Shown here: positions 8,719 to 17,155 of the stretch, in pieces
Numbering within the stretch: position 1 is the stretch's first letter
How the letters are laid out: every line of letters starts with the position of its first letter
From: Spirochaeta sp. UBA5339
GTDB lineage: Bacteria > Spirochaetota > Spirochaetia > DSM-2461
Assembly: GCA_002408085.1 (NCBI GenBank)
Contig: DHQL01000021.1
Coordinates: 68,827-132,826, forward strand
Reading direction: 5' to 3'
Length of the DNA stretch: 64,000 nt
Translations under genes and position numbers: made by a program
Notes under the pieces: generated by a model
Seen by the model: only the letters and a program-made list of their open reading frames with translations
Databases searched by the model: none
What the model was told of the DNA's origin: nothing

Positions 8719-10101
8719 ATGGATACTGCTTTATCCGCCGGAAGAGCGCCCGCAGCAAAGGGTGAAATCGGCTTCGGTGAAAAGTTCGCCTACGGTCTGG
8801 GAGACCTTGCAAGCAACATCGTTTTCAGCGCGGTTGCTACCTTTATTACATTCTTTTTTACCGATGTGGCCCTGCTGCCCGCAGCGGCAATCGGAACCCT
8901 TATGATGGTATCCCGTCTTCTTGACGGTGTCTCCGATGTGATCATGGGAACCCTGGTCGACAAAACAAAGTCAAAACACGGTAAGGCACGTCCCTGGCTT
9001 ATGTGGATGGCTGTTCCCTTCTGGATCTCCGCGGTTCTACTTTTTACCGTTCCTGAACTGGGTGAAAAGGGTAAAATCATCTACGCCTTTATTACATACA
9101 ACCTCTGTTCTACCATTATCTACACTGCCATCAACATTCCCTACGGAACTCTGAACTCTCTGATGACTCAGAACCAGTACCAGAGAGGTGTTCTGAACAT
9201 CTTCAGAATGGTTATGGCCCTTGTGGGGGGTATCGGAATCACCATGCTCACCATGCCCGTTGTTAACTACTTCGGCGGCGGAGCGGCAGGATGGAGAAAT
9301 ACATTTATCCTCTTTGGCGGTGTTGCTACAATTCTCTTTATGATGACCTTTCTCTTCACAAAGGAGCGTGTTTCCGCTGCTGCAGGAGAGGAGAAGAAAG
9401 ATGAAGCTCCCCTCAAGGTACGTCTCAAGGCTCTGGTTCAGAACAAGTACTGGATCATCATCACCATCTTTGCTGTAACCTTCTACACAGCTATGGGTCT
9501 CGGTGCCGGAGTTAACATCTACTTTGCACAGTACATTCTGAACGATACAAACCAGGTTGGAGCTCTGGCCATGGTCAACATGGTTCCCATGCTGGCGACC
9601 CTCTTTATCATGGCTCCCGTAATCAAGCGCTATGGTAAGCGCAAGGCCTCCATGGCCGGTGCGGTACTGACAATTCTCGGTGCCCTCGTCATCGTTGTTC
9701 AGCCCTCCAATGTTCTTCTTGTAATGATCGGTCAGGCCGTTAAGGGTATCGGTACAGCTCCCCTTATCGGTTCCGTTTTTGCCATGATCGCCGACACAAT
9801 CGAGTACGGTGAGTGGAAGTCCGGCATCCGTAACGAAGGTCTTGTTTACAGCGGCGGAAGCTTTGGAACCAAGGTTGGTACAGGTCTCGGAGGAGCCCTT
9901 CTGGGTTGGACTCTTCACCTGACACACTATGTGGGTGGCGCGGAAGTTCAGTCAGCCACAGCAACCGGAGGAATCCTCTTTCTCTTCTGCTACCTGCCCA
10001 TTATCCTGAGTGCCGTCATGCTGATTACTCTCTACTTCTTTAAACTGGACAATGAATACGATAGTATCATGGAAGACTTAGCCAAAAGAAAGGAATCCTG
10101 A
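8719..10101 (+). CDS. GPH-family (MelB-like) sugar:cation symporter
   Basis: 460-residue inner-membrane transporter of the glycoside-pentoside-hexuronide:cation symporter family within the major facilitator fold; twelve membrane segments are apparent. The family signature is clear in the first cytoplasmic loop: RLLDGVSDVIMGTLVDKTKS, followed by HGKARPWL. A central Lys/Glu-rich loop (about residues 220-240) divides the two halves. It likely imports a glycoside by Na+ or H+ symport. TTAGGAG at a good distance precedes the ATG. It heads an operon with a TetR regulator and a GH3 glycosidase, so a beta-glucoside or related oligosaccharide is the likely substrate; the exact sugar cannot be read from the sequence. 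Confidence 0.9.
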   Translation: MDTALSAGRAPAAKGEIGFGEKFAYGLGDLASNIVFSAVATFITFFFTDVALLPAAAIGTLMMVSRLLDGVSDVIMGTLVDKTKSKHGKARPWLMWMAVPFWISAVLLFTVPELGEKGKIIYAFITYNLCSTIIYTAINIPYGTLNSLMTQNQYQRGVLNIFRMVMALVGGIGITMLTMPVVNYFGGGAAGWRNTFILFGGVATILFMMTFLFTKERVSAAAGEEKKDEAPLKVRLKALVQNKYWIIITIFAVTFYTAMGLGAGVNIYFAQYILNDTNQVGALAMVNMVPMLATLFIMAPVIKRYGKRKASMAGAVLTILGALVIVVQPSNVLLVMIGQAVKGIGTAPLIGSVFAMIADTIEYGEWKSGIRNEGLVYSGGSFGTKVGTGLGGALLGWTLHLTHYVGGAEVQSATATGGILFLFCYLPIILSAVMLITLYFFKLDNEYDSIMEDLAKRKES

Positions 10102-10144
10102 TTAAGAGGGATTCCTCAATAATCACCAGGGAAGAATTTTTAGA

Positions 10145-10792
10145 ATGAGTAAAACCAGAATGATCTACCAGACAGAGGAAACCAGAGACGCCATTATCTC
10201 CAAGGCCAGGGAGCTGTTTATCGAAAAGGGATTCTTTGAAACCCAGATGAGCGACCTTGCCCGGGAGACAGGCCTCAGCCGGACCTCCATCTACCGCTAC
10301 TTCAAGGACAAGGCGGATCTGGCCCTGATCATTCTGGAGCTTATTTATAATGAACTGTACACAGAGGACTATGCCCGTGACCTTGAGGCTTCCGGCCTGT
10401 CCCCTGTGGAGAAGGTCAGAAAGTACTTCAGAGATGTCTGGCTTAACCCGGACAAGATGTCAAACTACCAGTTTATTGCCGAGTTTGACGCCTACTATAC
10501 AGGAAGCCGTCTGCCCGAGGGCTTCCGGGAATCTCTCAGGGCCATTTTCATGGAAAACAACCCGGAAATGGCTGACCTTCTGCTTAGAATTATCCGCAAG
10601 GGAATCGAATCAGGGGATTTTTCCTCCGATCTTGATCCCTATCTGACGGTTATTACCCTTGTAAACAGCGTCAGGGGAATGCATCAGAGAGTCCTTCTCA
10701 GGGAGGACGTTCTGGTTGAGACCGACGCTGCTCAGGCGGCGCAGATGGTGGAGCTTCAGCTTGACTGGCTCCTCAAGGCGATAAGCGCCTGA
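10145..10792 (+). CDS. TetR-family transcriptional regulator
   Basis: 215-residue one-component regulator. The N-terminal helix-turn-helix (about residues 15-60) is typical of TetR proteins: ARELFIEKGFFETQMSDLAR, then GLSRTSIYRYFKDKADLA. The rest is the helical ligand-binding and dimerisation domain. It sits between the sugar symporter and the GH3 enzyme, 43 bp after the former and 22 bp before the latter, on the same strand. The perfect palindrome over the operon's transcription start is its probable operator, implying autoregulation and induction by the transported sugar or its product. The ligand is not known. Confidence 0.9.
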   Translation: MSKTRMIYQTEETRDAIISKARELFIEKGFFETQMSDLARETGLSRTSIYRYFKDKADLALIILELIYNELYTEDYARDLEASGLSPVEKVRKYFRDVWLNPDKMSNYQFIAEFDAYYTGSRLPEGFRESLRAIFMENNPEMADLLLRIIRKGIESGDFSSDLDPYLTVITLVNSVRGMHQRVLLREDVLVETDAAQAAQMVELQLDWLLKAISA

Positions 10793-10814
10793 AAATAATT
10801 ATTTGGAAATTACG

Positions 10815-13100
10815 ATGATGAAAGAGAAAATTGAAAAACTGATTTCAGAGATGACTCTGGAAGAGAAGGCCGGACTCTGCTCCGGTAAGGACTTCTGGAA
10901 CCTCAAAGGCGTTGAGCGTCTGGGTGTTCCCGAGGTAATGGTAACAGACGGTCCCCACGGACTGAGAAAACAGAGAGAAGGCGCCGACCACCTGGGCCTC
11001 AACGCCAGTGTACCCGCAACCTGCTTCCCCTCGGGAGCGGGTCTTGCCGCTTCCTGGGACAGAGAACTTCTGGGCGAGGTTGGAAAGGCCCTGGGACGGG
11101 AGACAAGAGCCTACGATGTAGCGGTCATTCTCGGCCCCGGTGTGAATATCAAAAGAAACCCCCTCTGCGGACGGAACTTCGAGTACTTCTCTGAAGACCC
11201 CTACCTGGCGGGTGAGATGGCCGTAGGCCACATCAACGGTGTTCAGTCAGAGGGTGTGGGAACATCCCTGAAGCACTTTGCCGCCAACAACCAGGAAGCC
11301 AACAGAATGTCCGTCGACACCGTCGTTGACGAGCGGACTCTCAGGGAGATCTACCTCCCCGCCTTCGAAACTGCCGTAAAGAAGGCCCAGCCCTGGACCG
11401 TAATGTGCGCCTACAACAAGCTCAACGGCACCTATGCCTCGGAGCACAAGTGGCTCCTTACAGACATTCTGAAAGAGGAGTGGGGCCACGAGGGTCTGGT
11501 TGTAACCGACTGGGGTGCGATCAACGAGAGAGTTGACGCCCTTGAAGCGGGACTGGAACTGGAGATGCCCGCAAGTTCCGGTATCAACGATGCCAAGATT
11601 GTCGCAGCCGTAAAGGCCGGCGAGATGGACGAAGCGGTTCTGGACAGATCCGTATACAGAATCCTCCATATGATCTTCAAGTATGTGAAGACAAAAGAGG
11701 AGAGGGAGGCTCTGGATGTGGAGAAGGTTCTTGCCGAAGACCACGAAGTAGCCATGAAAACAGCTCTGGAGACCTTTGTTCTGCTTAAGAACGAAGAGAA
11801 CCAGCTCCCCCTGAAGAAAGAGGGAACCATCGCCTTTATTGGCGCCTTCGCAGAGAAGCCCCGTTACCAGGGCGGCGGAAGCTCACACATCAACCCCAGC
11901 AGAATGGACTCCGCTCTGACCGAAGCCAGAAACCTTCTGGGTGACAGCGCAGAGATCCTTTACGCTCCCGGTTATGATCCCGCATCCTCCGACGTGGATG
12001 AGGCCCTGATTGAAGAAGCCAAAGAAGCGGCCCGTAAGGCCGACAAGGCGGTTCTCTTTATCGGACTCACAGACTCCTTCGAATCAGAAGGTTTTGACAG
12101 AACTCACCTGGGAATCCCCGAGAGCCACTCAAGACTGGTTGAGGAGATCTCCGCCATCAACCCCGATGTAACCGTAGTTCTCAGCAACGGATCTCCCATC
12201 GAGATGCCCTGGCTGAACAAGGTTCCCGCGGTTCTGGAAACATACCTGGGCGGACAGGCCTGGGGCGGCGCGGTTGTACGCCTCCTCTTCGGCGACGCCA
12301 ACCCCTCAGGAAAGCTTCCCGAGACCTTCCCCTTGCGTCTTCAGGACAACACAAGCCACCTCAACTTCCCCGGTGACGAGAACACCGTTGAGTACAGAGA
12401 GGGCATTTTTGTGGGATACAGAGGACACGACGCTCTGGAGCAGGAAGTTCTCTTCCCCTTCGGACACGGTCTCTCCTACACCAGTTTCGAGTACTCTGAC
12501 CTGAAGCTTTCCGCATCTGAAATTGATGAGAACGACGGGCTGAAGGTTGAGCTTACCGTAACCAACACCGGATCTGTTGCTGGTAAGGAGATCGTTCAGA
12601 TCTACGTCCGTGACGAAGAGTCCTCCGTACAGCGCCCCGTCAAGGAGCTGAAGCAGTTCGGCAAGGTTGAACTGCAGCCCGGTGAGAGCAGGACCCTCAG
12701 CTTCGAGCTGGACCGCCGCTCCTTCGCCTTCTGGCACCCCCGGCTTTCAGGATGGCGCGTGGAAAGCGGAGACTTCACCATTTTGGCAGGTGCTTCCAGC
12801 CGTGATATCCGCCAGACCGCTACAGTCAGGGTAAACGCCGCTCCCTGGACCGATGTGGTTTACCAGAGAAGCACACGCCTTGGTCAGATCAAGGATCATC
12901 CTGTTGTGGGTGAAAAGGCGAAAGAGATGATCTCGTTTATGTCAGCTCAGTTCAGCGCCCCCGATATGGAGGAGGCTGAAAGACTGATGATGGAGTCCAT
13001 GATCGCCGAGATGCCCCTGAAGTCTGTAATCAGCTTCACCGCAGGACAGCTCCTGAATGAAGAGCAGCTCGTCCAGATGCTTGAAACTCTGAACAGCTAG
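10815..13100 (+). CDS. Glycoside hydrolase family 3 beta-glucosidase-type enzyme
   Basis: 761-residue GH3 enzyme without signal peptide, so cytoplasmic, acting on imported glycosides. Domain order: TIM-barrel domain (about 1-290) with VTDGPHG, the RNPLCGRNFEYFSEDP motif and KHFAANN; the catalytic nucleophile Asp is in VVTDWGAI (about residue 232). The alpha/beta sandwich domain follows (about 330-530; GGSSHINP and FEGSEGFDRT-like motifs), then a fibronectin-III-like domain (about 560-640, YTSFEYSD ... VTNTGSVAGKEIVQIY). A helical tail of about 100 residues is extra to minimal GH3 enzymes. The frame also opens at a TTG at 10803, but the ATG at 10815 (or 10818) fits better. Ribosome site is weak, consistent with coupling to the TetR gene. 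Confidence 0.9.
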   Translation: MMKEKIEKLISEMTLEEKAGLCSGKDFWNLKGVERLGVPEVMVTDGPHGLRKQREGADHLGLNASVPATCFPSGAGLAASWDRELLGEVGKALGRETRAYDVAVILGPGVNIKRNPLCGRNFEYFSEDPYLAGEMAVGHINGVQSEGVGTSLKHFAANNQEANRMSVDTVVDERTLREIYLPAFETAVKKAQPWTVMCAYNKLNGTYASEHKWLLTDILKEEWGHEGLVVTDWGAINERVDALEAGLELEMPASSGINDAKIVAAVKAGEMDEAVLDRSVYRILHMIFKYVKTKEEREALDVEKVLAEDHEVAMKTALETFVLLKNEENQLPLKKEGTIAFIGAFAEKPRYQGGGSSHINPSRMDSALTEARNLLGDSAEILYAPGYDPASSDVDEALIEEAKEAARKADKAVLFIGLTDSFESEGFDRTHLGIPESHSRLVEEISAINPDVTVVLSNGSPIEMPWLNKVPAVLETYLGGQAWGGAVVRLLFGDANPSGKLPETFPLRLQDNTSHLNFPGDENTVEYREGIFVGYRGHDALEQEVLFPFGHGLSYTSFEYSDLKLSASEIDENDGLKVELTVTNTGSVAGKEIVQIYVRDEESSVQRPVKELKQFGKVELQPGESRTLSFELDRRSFAFWHPRLSGWRVESGDFTILAGASSRDIRQTATVRVNAAPWTDVVYQRSTRLGQIKDHPVVGEKAKEMISFMSAQFSAPDMEEAERLMMESMIAEMPLKSVISFTAGQLLNEEQLVQMLETLNS

Positions 13101-13146
13101 ATCCCTATGGCCTGATTCGTCAGGCTTCTACTTTTCATAAAAGAGA

Positions 13147-13183
13147 AATACCCCGCGGCATTGGGTCTGCGGGGTATTTTTTT
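13147..13183 (+). terminator. Rho-independent terminator after the GH3 gene
   Basis: Perfect 10-bp stem AATACCCCGC / GCGGGGTATT (13147-13156 and 13169-13178) with a 12-base loop, running into a T-tract. The opposite strand is also T-rich after the stem, so it may serve the convergent ABC importer operon as well. Confidence 0.9.
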
Positions 13184-13230
13184 GCATTCGGTGTTTTCGG
13201 TCCGGCGGCTTTAAGCGGCTTTCGGCGGCT

Positions 13231-14064
13231 TCAGCCCTTTACGGCCCCCGCCGACAGGCCCTTTACAAAGTAGTTGGACAGGAGCAGGTAGATGATGATC
13301 ACCGGCACCGACGCCAGGGAGAGGACCGCGAACACCAGGTTCAGCTTGGTATCGAACTGCCCGAAGAGCTGGCCCGTGGCCAGGGGGATGGTGTAGTTCT
13401 CTTTGGTCTTTATCAGAACCAGGGGAAACCAGAACTCGTTCCAGTTTGGAATAAAGCTGATAATTCCCGCCGCCGCCAGTCCTGGTTTGATCAGGGGGAC
13501 GATAACCCGGGAGAAAATACCCGGTTCGCTGCAGCCGTCAATCCTGGCGGCGCTGCTCAGTTCGTCCGGGACCATTCTGATATAGTCGTAGAGCACAAAG
13601 ACGCTCAAGGGGATGGCCATGGCAATGTAGACGATGATCAGGGCCCAGAGACTGTCATAGATTCTCAGGCGGAGCATGGTAATCATGATATCGATGGTTC
13701 CCAGTTTGATGGGGACAATCATTCCGATAACAAAGTAGAGGTAGATCGCCTTGTTGTACCGGAAGCTGTACTTGCTCACCGCATAGGCCGCCAGGGCGGA
13801 GATGGTCACCGCTACCCCCAGAGAGAGGACCGTCACCATTATGCTGTTCATAAAGTACTTGCCGTAGTTGGAGATCACAAAGAGGTTTACATAGGCGTCC
13901 ATACTGAAGGCCTCGGGCAGTCCGAAGGGGTTGTTGAAGATCTCCGCGTTGGACTTGAAGGAGGTCATAAACATCACATAGAGGGGCACCAGAATGCTCA
14001 GGGCGTAGAGGACCATAATCAGGTAGAGTCCGCCCCGGATGCCAAGTTTTTTTATCTTTTTCAT
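13231..14064 (-). CDS. Sugar ABC transporter permease, MalG type
   Basis: 277-residue inner-membrane permease of the CUT1 carbohydrate importer class, with about six membrane helices and the EAA-loop contact for the ATPase (SSAARIDGCSEPGIFSRVIVPLIKPG, read in parts). It pairs with the MalF-type permease directly upstream, which it overlaps by 4 bp (ATGA), and with the solute-binding protein before that. It is the last gene of the minus-strand operon, ending just before the shared terminator. No ATPase gene is present, so a shared MsmX/UgpC-type ATPase elsewhere is required. Substrate unknown; by family an oligosaccharide or glycoside. Confidence 0.9.
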   Translation of the reverse strand: MKKIKKLGIRGGLYLIMVLYALSILVPLYVMFMTSFKSNAEIFNNPFGLPEAFSMDAYVNLFVISNYGKYFMNSIMVTVLSLGVAVTISALAAYAVSKYSFRYNKAIYLYFVIGMIVPIKLGTIDIMITMLRLRIYDSLWALIIVYIAMAIPLSVFVLYDYIRMVPDELSSAARIDGCSEPGIFSRVIVPLIKPGLAAAGIISFIPNWNEFWFPLVLIKTKENYTIPLATGQLFGQFDTKLNLVFAVLSLASVPVIIIYLLLSNYFVKGLSAGAVKG

Positions 14065-14984
14065 TTTTCCAGTGCCTCCCGTTTTTTAGAGAAGAAGTAG
14101 AGGAAGGTCCCAACGCCGACGGTTACGATCAGAAACATCATGGTGGCTACGGTGGCCCCCATTCCCGTTCCCCAGCCCCCGCGGTCGCTGTTGGAGAAGG
14201 CGGTCCGGTAGAAGAGGGAACCGAAGAGGTCGGTGCTGTAGTTGGGATCTCCCCTGGTACCGGTCATGGCAAAGATAATATCAAACTGGGTAAAGTTTCC
14301 GATAAAAATCAGAATCGTGACGATGGCCACAATGGGAAGAACCGACGGAAGGATGATGTGAATAATCTCCTGCCACACATTGGCTCCGTCTATCCGGGCG
14401 GCCTCCATAATGGAGTCGCTGATGCCGTCTATCCCCGAGGTGTAGAAGAGGATGGAGGTTCCCAGGAACTGCCAGCTGACGGCCAGGGCAACCACCCATA
14501 TCGCCGAACGGGCATCTCCCAGCCAGGGGATAATCAGGCTCTCCAGTCCGATCAGCTCAAGAAATTTATCAAATACCCCGTAGTAGGGGTTCAGTATCAT
14601 TTTGAATATATAACCAACCACAAGCACCGAGAGGGTTGTGGGCAGAAAGCTCAGTTTCCGCATGAATTTGTTTCCCCTGAACTTGCGGGAAATCATAACA
14701 GCCATAAAGAATCCCCCGATATTCTGGACCAGGGTAACAATCAGGAAAAACTTGATATTATTTCCAAAGGCGTTCCAGAACTGGCTGTAGTAGCGCTCTT
14801 CGGTAAAGAGGCGGACATAGTTGTCCAGACCGACAAACTGATCCGGAAGCAGGCCGGTGCCGGTGTAGAGGCTGTAGCGCATTGAATTGAGTATGGGCAC
14901 CAGCATAAACATCGTGTAGATGATAAATGCCGGGAAGATAAACAGGAACAGAAACCTGGCATGCTTCTTTTTTGCCTCAAGCAT
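14061..14984 (-). CDS. Sugar ABC transporter permease, MalF type
   Basis: 307-residue CUT1 permease with six predicted membrane helices and an EAA loop (MEAARIDGANVWQEIIHIILP). It forms the translocation pore together with the downstream MalG-type protein; the two reading frames overlap by 4 bp, implying translational coupling and equal amounts. Upstream is the solute-binding protein gene, with a strong hairpin in between. The N-terminus is short, without the extra helices of enterobacterial MalF. Confidence 0.9.
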   Translation of the reverse strand: MLEAKKKHARFLFLFIFPAFIIYTMFMLVPILNSMRYSLYTGTGLLPDQFVGLDNYVRLFTEERYYSQFWNAFGNNIKFFLIVTLVQNIGGFFMAVMISRKFRGNKFMRKLSFLPTTLSVLVVGYIFKMILNPYYGVFDKFLELIGLESLIIPWLGDARSAIWVVALAVSWQFLGTSILFYTSGIDGISDSIMEAARIDGANVWQEIIHIILPSVLPIVAIVTILIFIGNFTQFDIIFAMTGTRGDPNYSTDLFGSLFYRTAFSNSDRGGWGTGMGATVATMMFLIVTVGVGTFLYFFSKKREALEK

Positions 14985-15046
14985 AGATCACTCCTTTGTG
15001 CTCGGGGTCCGGGGGACGGGCCACAGAGACCCGGCGCTCCCGTCTG

Positions 15047-15072
15047 CCGGACCCGCCTTCAGGCGGGACCGG
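15047..15072 (-). other. Intercistronic hairpin between binding protein and permeases
   Basis: Stem-loop with 11-base arms (one internal mismatch) and a 4-base loop: core CCCGCC (15052-15057) / GGCGGG (15062-15067), extended by CCGG on each side. There is no T-tract on the minus strand, so it looks like an mRNA-stabilising element that raises the level of the upstream binding-protein message. Confidence 0.55.
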
Positions 15073-15105
15073 TTTTACCTTTATTACATGATTTGATAAC
15101 AGGGA

Positions 15106-16386
15106 TTATTTGTAGTACCAGGACAGGCCGTTGTCCACATAGGCGCAGGCTTCGGCGGGTGTCATCTTGTCCGCATACATCTGCTGGATGGCCTGACAGA
15201 TCAGGTCATATCCGCTGGGTGCTTCGGCGGAAAGTTTTTCCCAGAGGGTCCGTACGGTGGGCACCGAACCGGCCACATAGCTCTCCATCTCTTTGGCAAG
15301 AGAGTTGTTCAGGGAGTAGCTGCCGGGGGTATAGCTGAAGAATCCGGGAAGTTCGTCCATCATCAGCTGTGCGTACTCGGGAGATGCCAGCCACTTCATG
15401 TACATCATGGCTTCTTCGGGGTGTTTGGTATTCTTGTTCATACCCACACCGGCATCTACATGGAAGCAGTACTGCAGGGTGTCTCCGGCTTTTTCAACGG
15501 GAGGTGCAAAGTAACCGACATCGTCCAGTCCACCCATCTCTTCAAAGATTCCGATCTCCCAGCTTCCTCCGATAAACATGGCGGCATTACCGGTTCCGAA
15601 GATCTGCTGCATGGTTACATAGTCGATACCCTCGTACCGGGTGGGGAAGTAGGGCTGGAGCTCTTTCATCTTTTCCATGGCCTTTACAAAACCGGGGTCT
15701 GTAAAGCGGATCTCTTTGTTCATCAGAGCCTGACGGGCTTCTTCACCGCCGTAGAAGTTGGCTCCCAGTCCGGAGTAGACAACCTCGTAAAGCATCCAGT
15801 TATCCTTTGTTCCCTGGGCGAATACGGTCTCGCCGCCGTCCTTCAGGGTCTTGCATACAGTCATAAACTCGGCCCATGTTTCGGGAGGAGTCAGACCGTA
15901 TTTGGCGAAGATGCTCTTCCGGTAGTAGACGCCGTGAACAACACCTACCGCGGGGATAGCGTAGCTTGTACCGTCGGCGGTGGACCAGGCGGCAGAGGCT
16001 GCTGAGGGAAAATCCTTCAGGGTGGAGATCTTGCCGTTCAGTTCGGTAAGAGAACCGGTTTCATAGATCTGGTATCCGCCGTCATAGGAGCGGAGAAACA
16101 TGATGTCTGCGCCCACACCTGCGGCAAGAGACTGCTTCAGCTGAGCGTCGTATTCGGTGTTCTTGACTGGCTGGAACTCAATCTCAATATTGGGGTTGGC
16201 CTTTGTGAACTCGGCGTTGATGCGGTTCATCAGATCGATATCCTCTGTTCTCCAGCTGGTGAAGACCAGTTTTACCTTGTCGCCGCTGTCTGAAGAGGCC
16301 GCTGCATTGATCTCCTGGCTTCCGGCGCCGAAGACCAGACCGGCTGTCAGGGCGCAAAGCAGGACTGCAAGTACCAGTTTTTTCAT
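15106..16386 (-). CDS. Extracellular sugar-binding protein (family 1)
   Basis: 426-residue periplasmic binding protein of the CUT1 importers. Signal peptide MKKLVLAVLLCALTAGLVFG is followed by AGSQE, a leader end common in spirochaetes; no lipobox Cys. The mature part shows the binding-protein family 1 pattern (LVFTSWRTEDIDLMNRINAEF; later GSWEIGIFEEMGG and a C-terminal Trp/Tyr-rich end). It is the first ABC gene after the two-component system on the same strand, followed by MalF- and MalG-type permeases. Substrate unknown; presumably sugar or glycoside. Confidence 0.9.
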   Translation of the reverse strand: MKKLVLAVLLCALTAGLVFGAGSQEINAAASSDSGDKVKLVFTSWRTEDIDLMNRINAEFTKANPNIEIEFQPVKNTEYDAQLKQSLAAGVGADIMFLRSYDGGYQIYETGSLTELNGKISTLKDFPSAASAAWSTADGTSYAIPAVGVVHGVYYRKSIFAKYGLTPPETWAEFMTVCKTLKDGGETVFAQGTKDNWMLYEVVYSGLGANFYGGEEARQALMNKEIRFTDPGFVKAMEKMKELQPYFPTRYEGIDYVTMQQIFGTGNAAMFIGGSWEIGIFEEMGGLDDVGYFAPPVEKAGDTLQYCFHVDAGVGMNKNTKHPEEAMMYMKWLASPEYAQLMMDELPGFFSYTPGSYSLNNSLAKEMESYVAGSVPTVRTLWEKLSAEAPSGYDLICQAIQQMYADKMTPAEACAYVDNGLSWYYK

Positions 16387-16477
16387 TTCTTACTCCTTAA
16401 TAGGGACAGGATTCCCCGTCCTGATCAAAATAGAATGTCGTTTGTATATATTAGGAGTCAGTTTCTTAAATGAACAA

Positions 16478-16503
16478 GGTACTCAGGTACCGGTTTTGGT
16501 ACC
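16478..16503. promoter_or_regulatory. GGTAC repeat cluster upstream of the binding-protein gene
   Basis: Three copies of GGTAC lie within 26 bp just after the response-regulator stop: 16478-16482, and two full GGTACC palindromes at 16486-16491 and 16498-16503. They sit about 92-125 bp upstream of the binding-protein start and are candidates for a regulator-binding site. They could instead form a 6-bp hairpin. Confidence 0.35.
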
Positions 16504-16510
16504 GATTTGT

Positions 16511-17155
16511 TCAGACATAGGGTTTAGCCATACGGATCAGCTTCAGGCGGTCATGGGTGCCCAGTTTGTTGTAGATCAGACTGACATGGTTTTTTACGGT
16601 CTGATCTGCAATAAAAAGCTCCTCTCCGATCTCACTGTTGGTGAGTCCGCTTGTTATCAGCTTCAGTACCTGGAGCTCCCTCTTGCTCAGTTCTGTGAAC
16701 CAGTCGGGCTTCTCCCGGGGAACCGAGTGCTTAAGTGAGCCCTGGGCCATCTGTTTTATAATCACTGGTGATATCAGTACAAGGCCGTTCATGGCCGCCT
16801 CGATGGAGGAGATAAGTTCCTCGGGGACCGTGTTTTTCAGAAGGTAGCCGTCGGCTCCGCCGTTGAGGGCATTGTAGATATACTCCTCATCGTCAAAGGT
16901 GGTGAGCATTATCACCTTGATAGAGGGAAAACGCTTCTTGATAATCTCTACTGCTTCCACTCCGTTCATCTCGGGCATACGGATATCCATCAGAATAAGA
17001 TCGGGAGAGTGGATCTCTGCCATTCTTACTGCTTCCTTGCCGTCGGCGGCCAGTTCCACAATCTTCAGACCCTCTCCCCTGGTTTCAAGGACTGTTTTAA
17101 GACTCTCTGCAAAGAGAACCTGATCATCGGCAATAATAATTCTTGTGTTACTCAT
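16511..17155 (-). CDS. NarL/LuxR-family response regulator
   Basis: 214-residue two-component response regulator. Receiver domain (1-120) has the acidic pair in IIIADDQ, the phosphorylation Asp in LILMDIRMPEMNG (about residue 55), Thr in MLTTFDD and Lys in YLLKNT. The C-terminal LuxR-type helix-turn-helix (about 150-210) is clear: LSKRELQVLKLITSGLTNSE and DQTVKNHVSLIYNKL. Its start overlaps the histidine kinase stop by 4 bp, so the pair is co-translated. It is followed on the same strand by the sugar ABC importer, whose transcription it may control. Confidence 0.92.
   Translation of the reverse strand: MSNTRIIIADDQVLFAESLKTVLETRGEGLKIVELAADGKEAVRMAEIHSPDLILMDIRMPEMNGVEAVEIIKKRFPSIKVIMLTTFDDEEYIYNALNGGADGYLLKNTVPEELISSIEAAMNGLVLISPVIIKQMAQGSLKHSVPREKPDWFTELSKRELQVLKLITSGLTNSEIGEELFIADQTVKNHVSLIYNKLGTHDRLKLIRMAKPYV

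Noticed and set aside
9037..9927. 296-codon minus-strand open frame rich in Asn, His and Gly
   Set aside because: Antisense to the GPH symporter; its odd composition is what reversed membrane-protein codons give.
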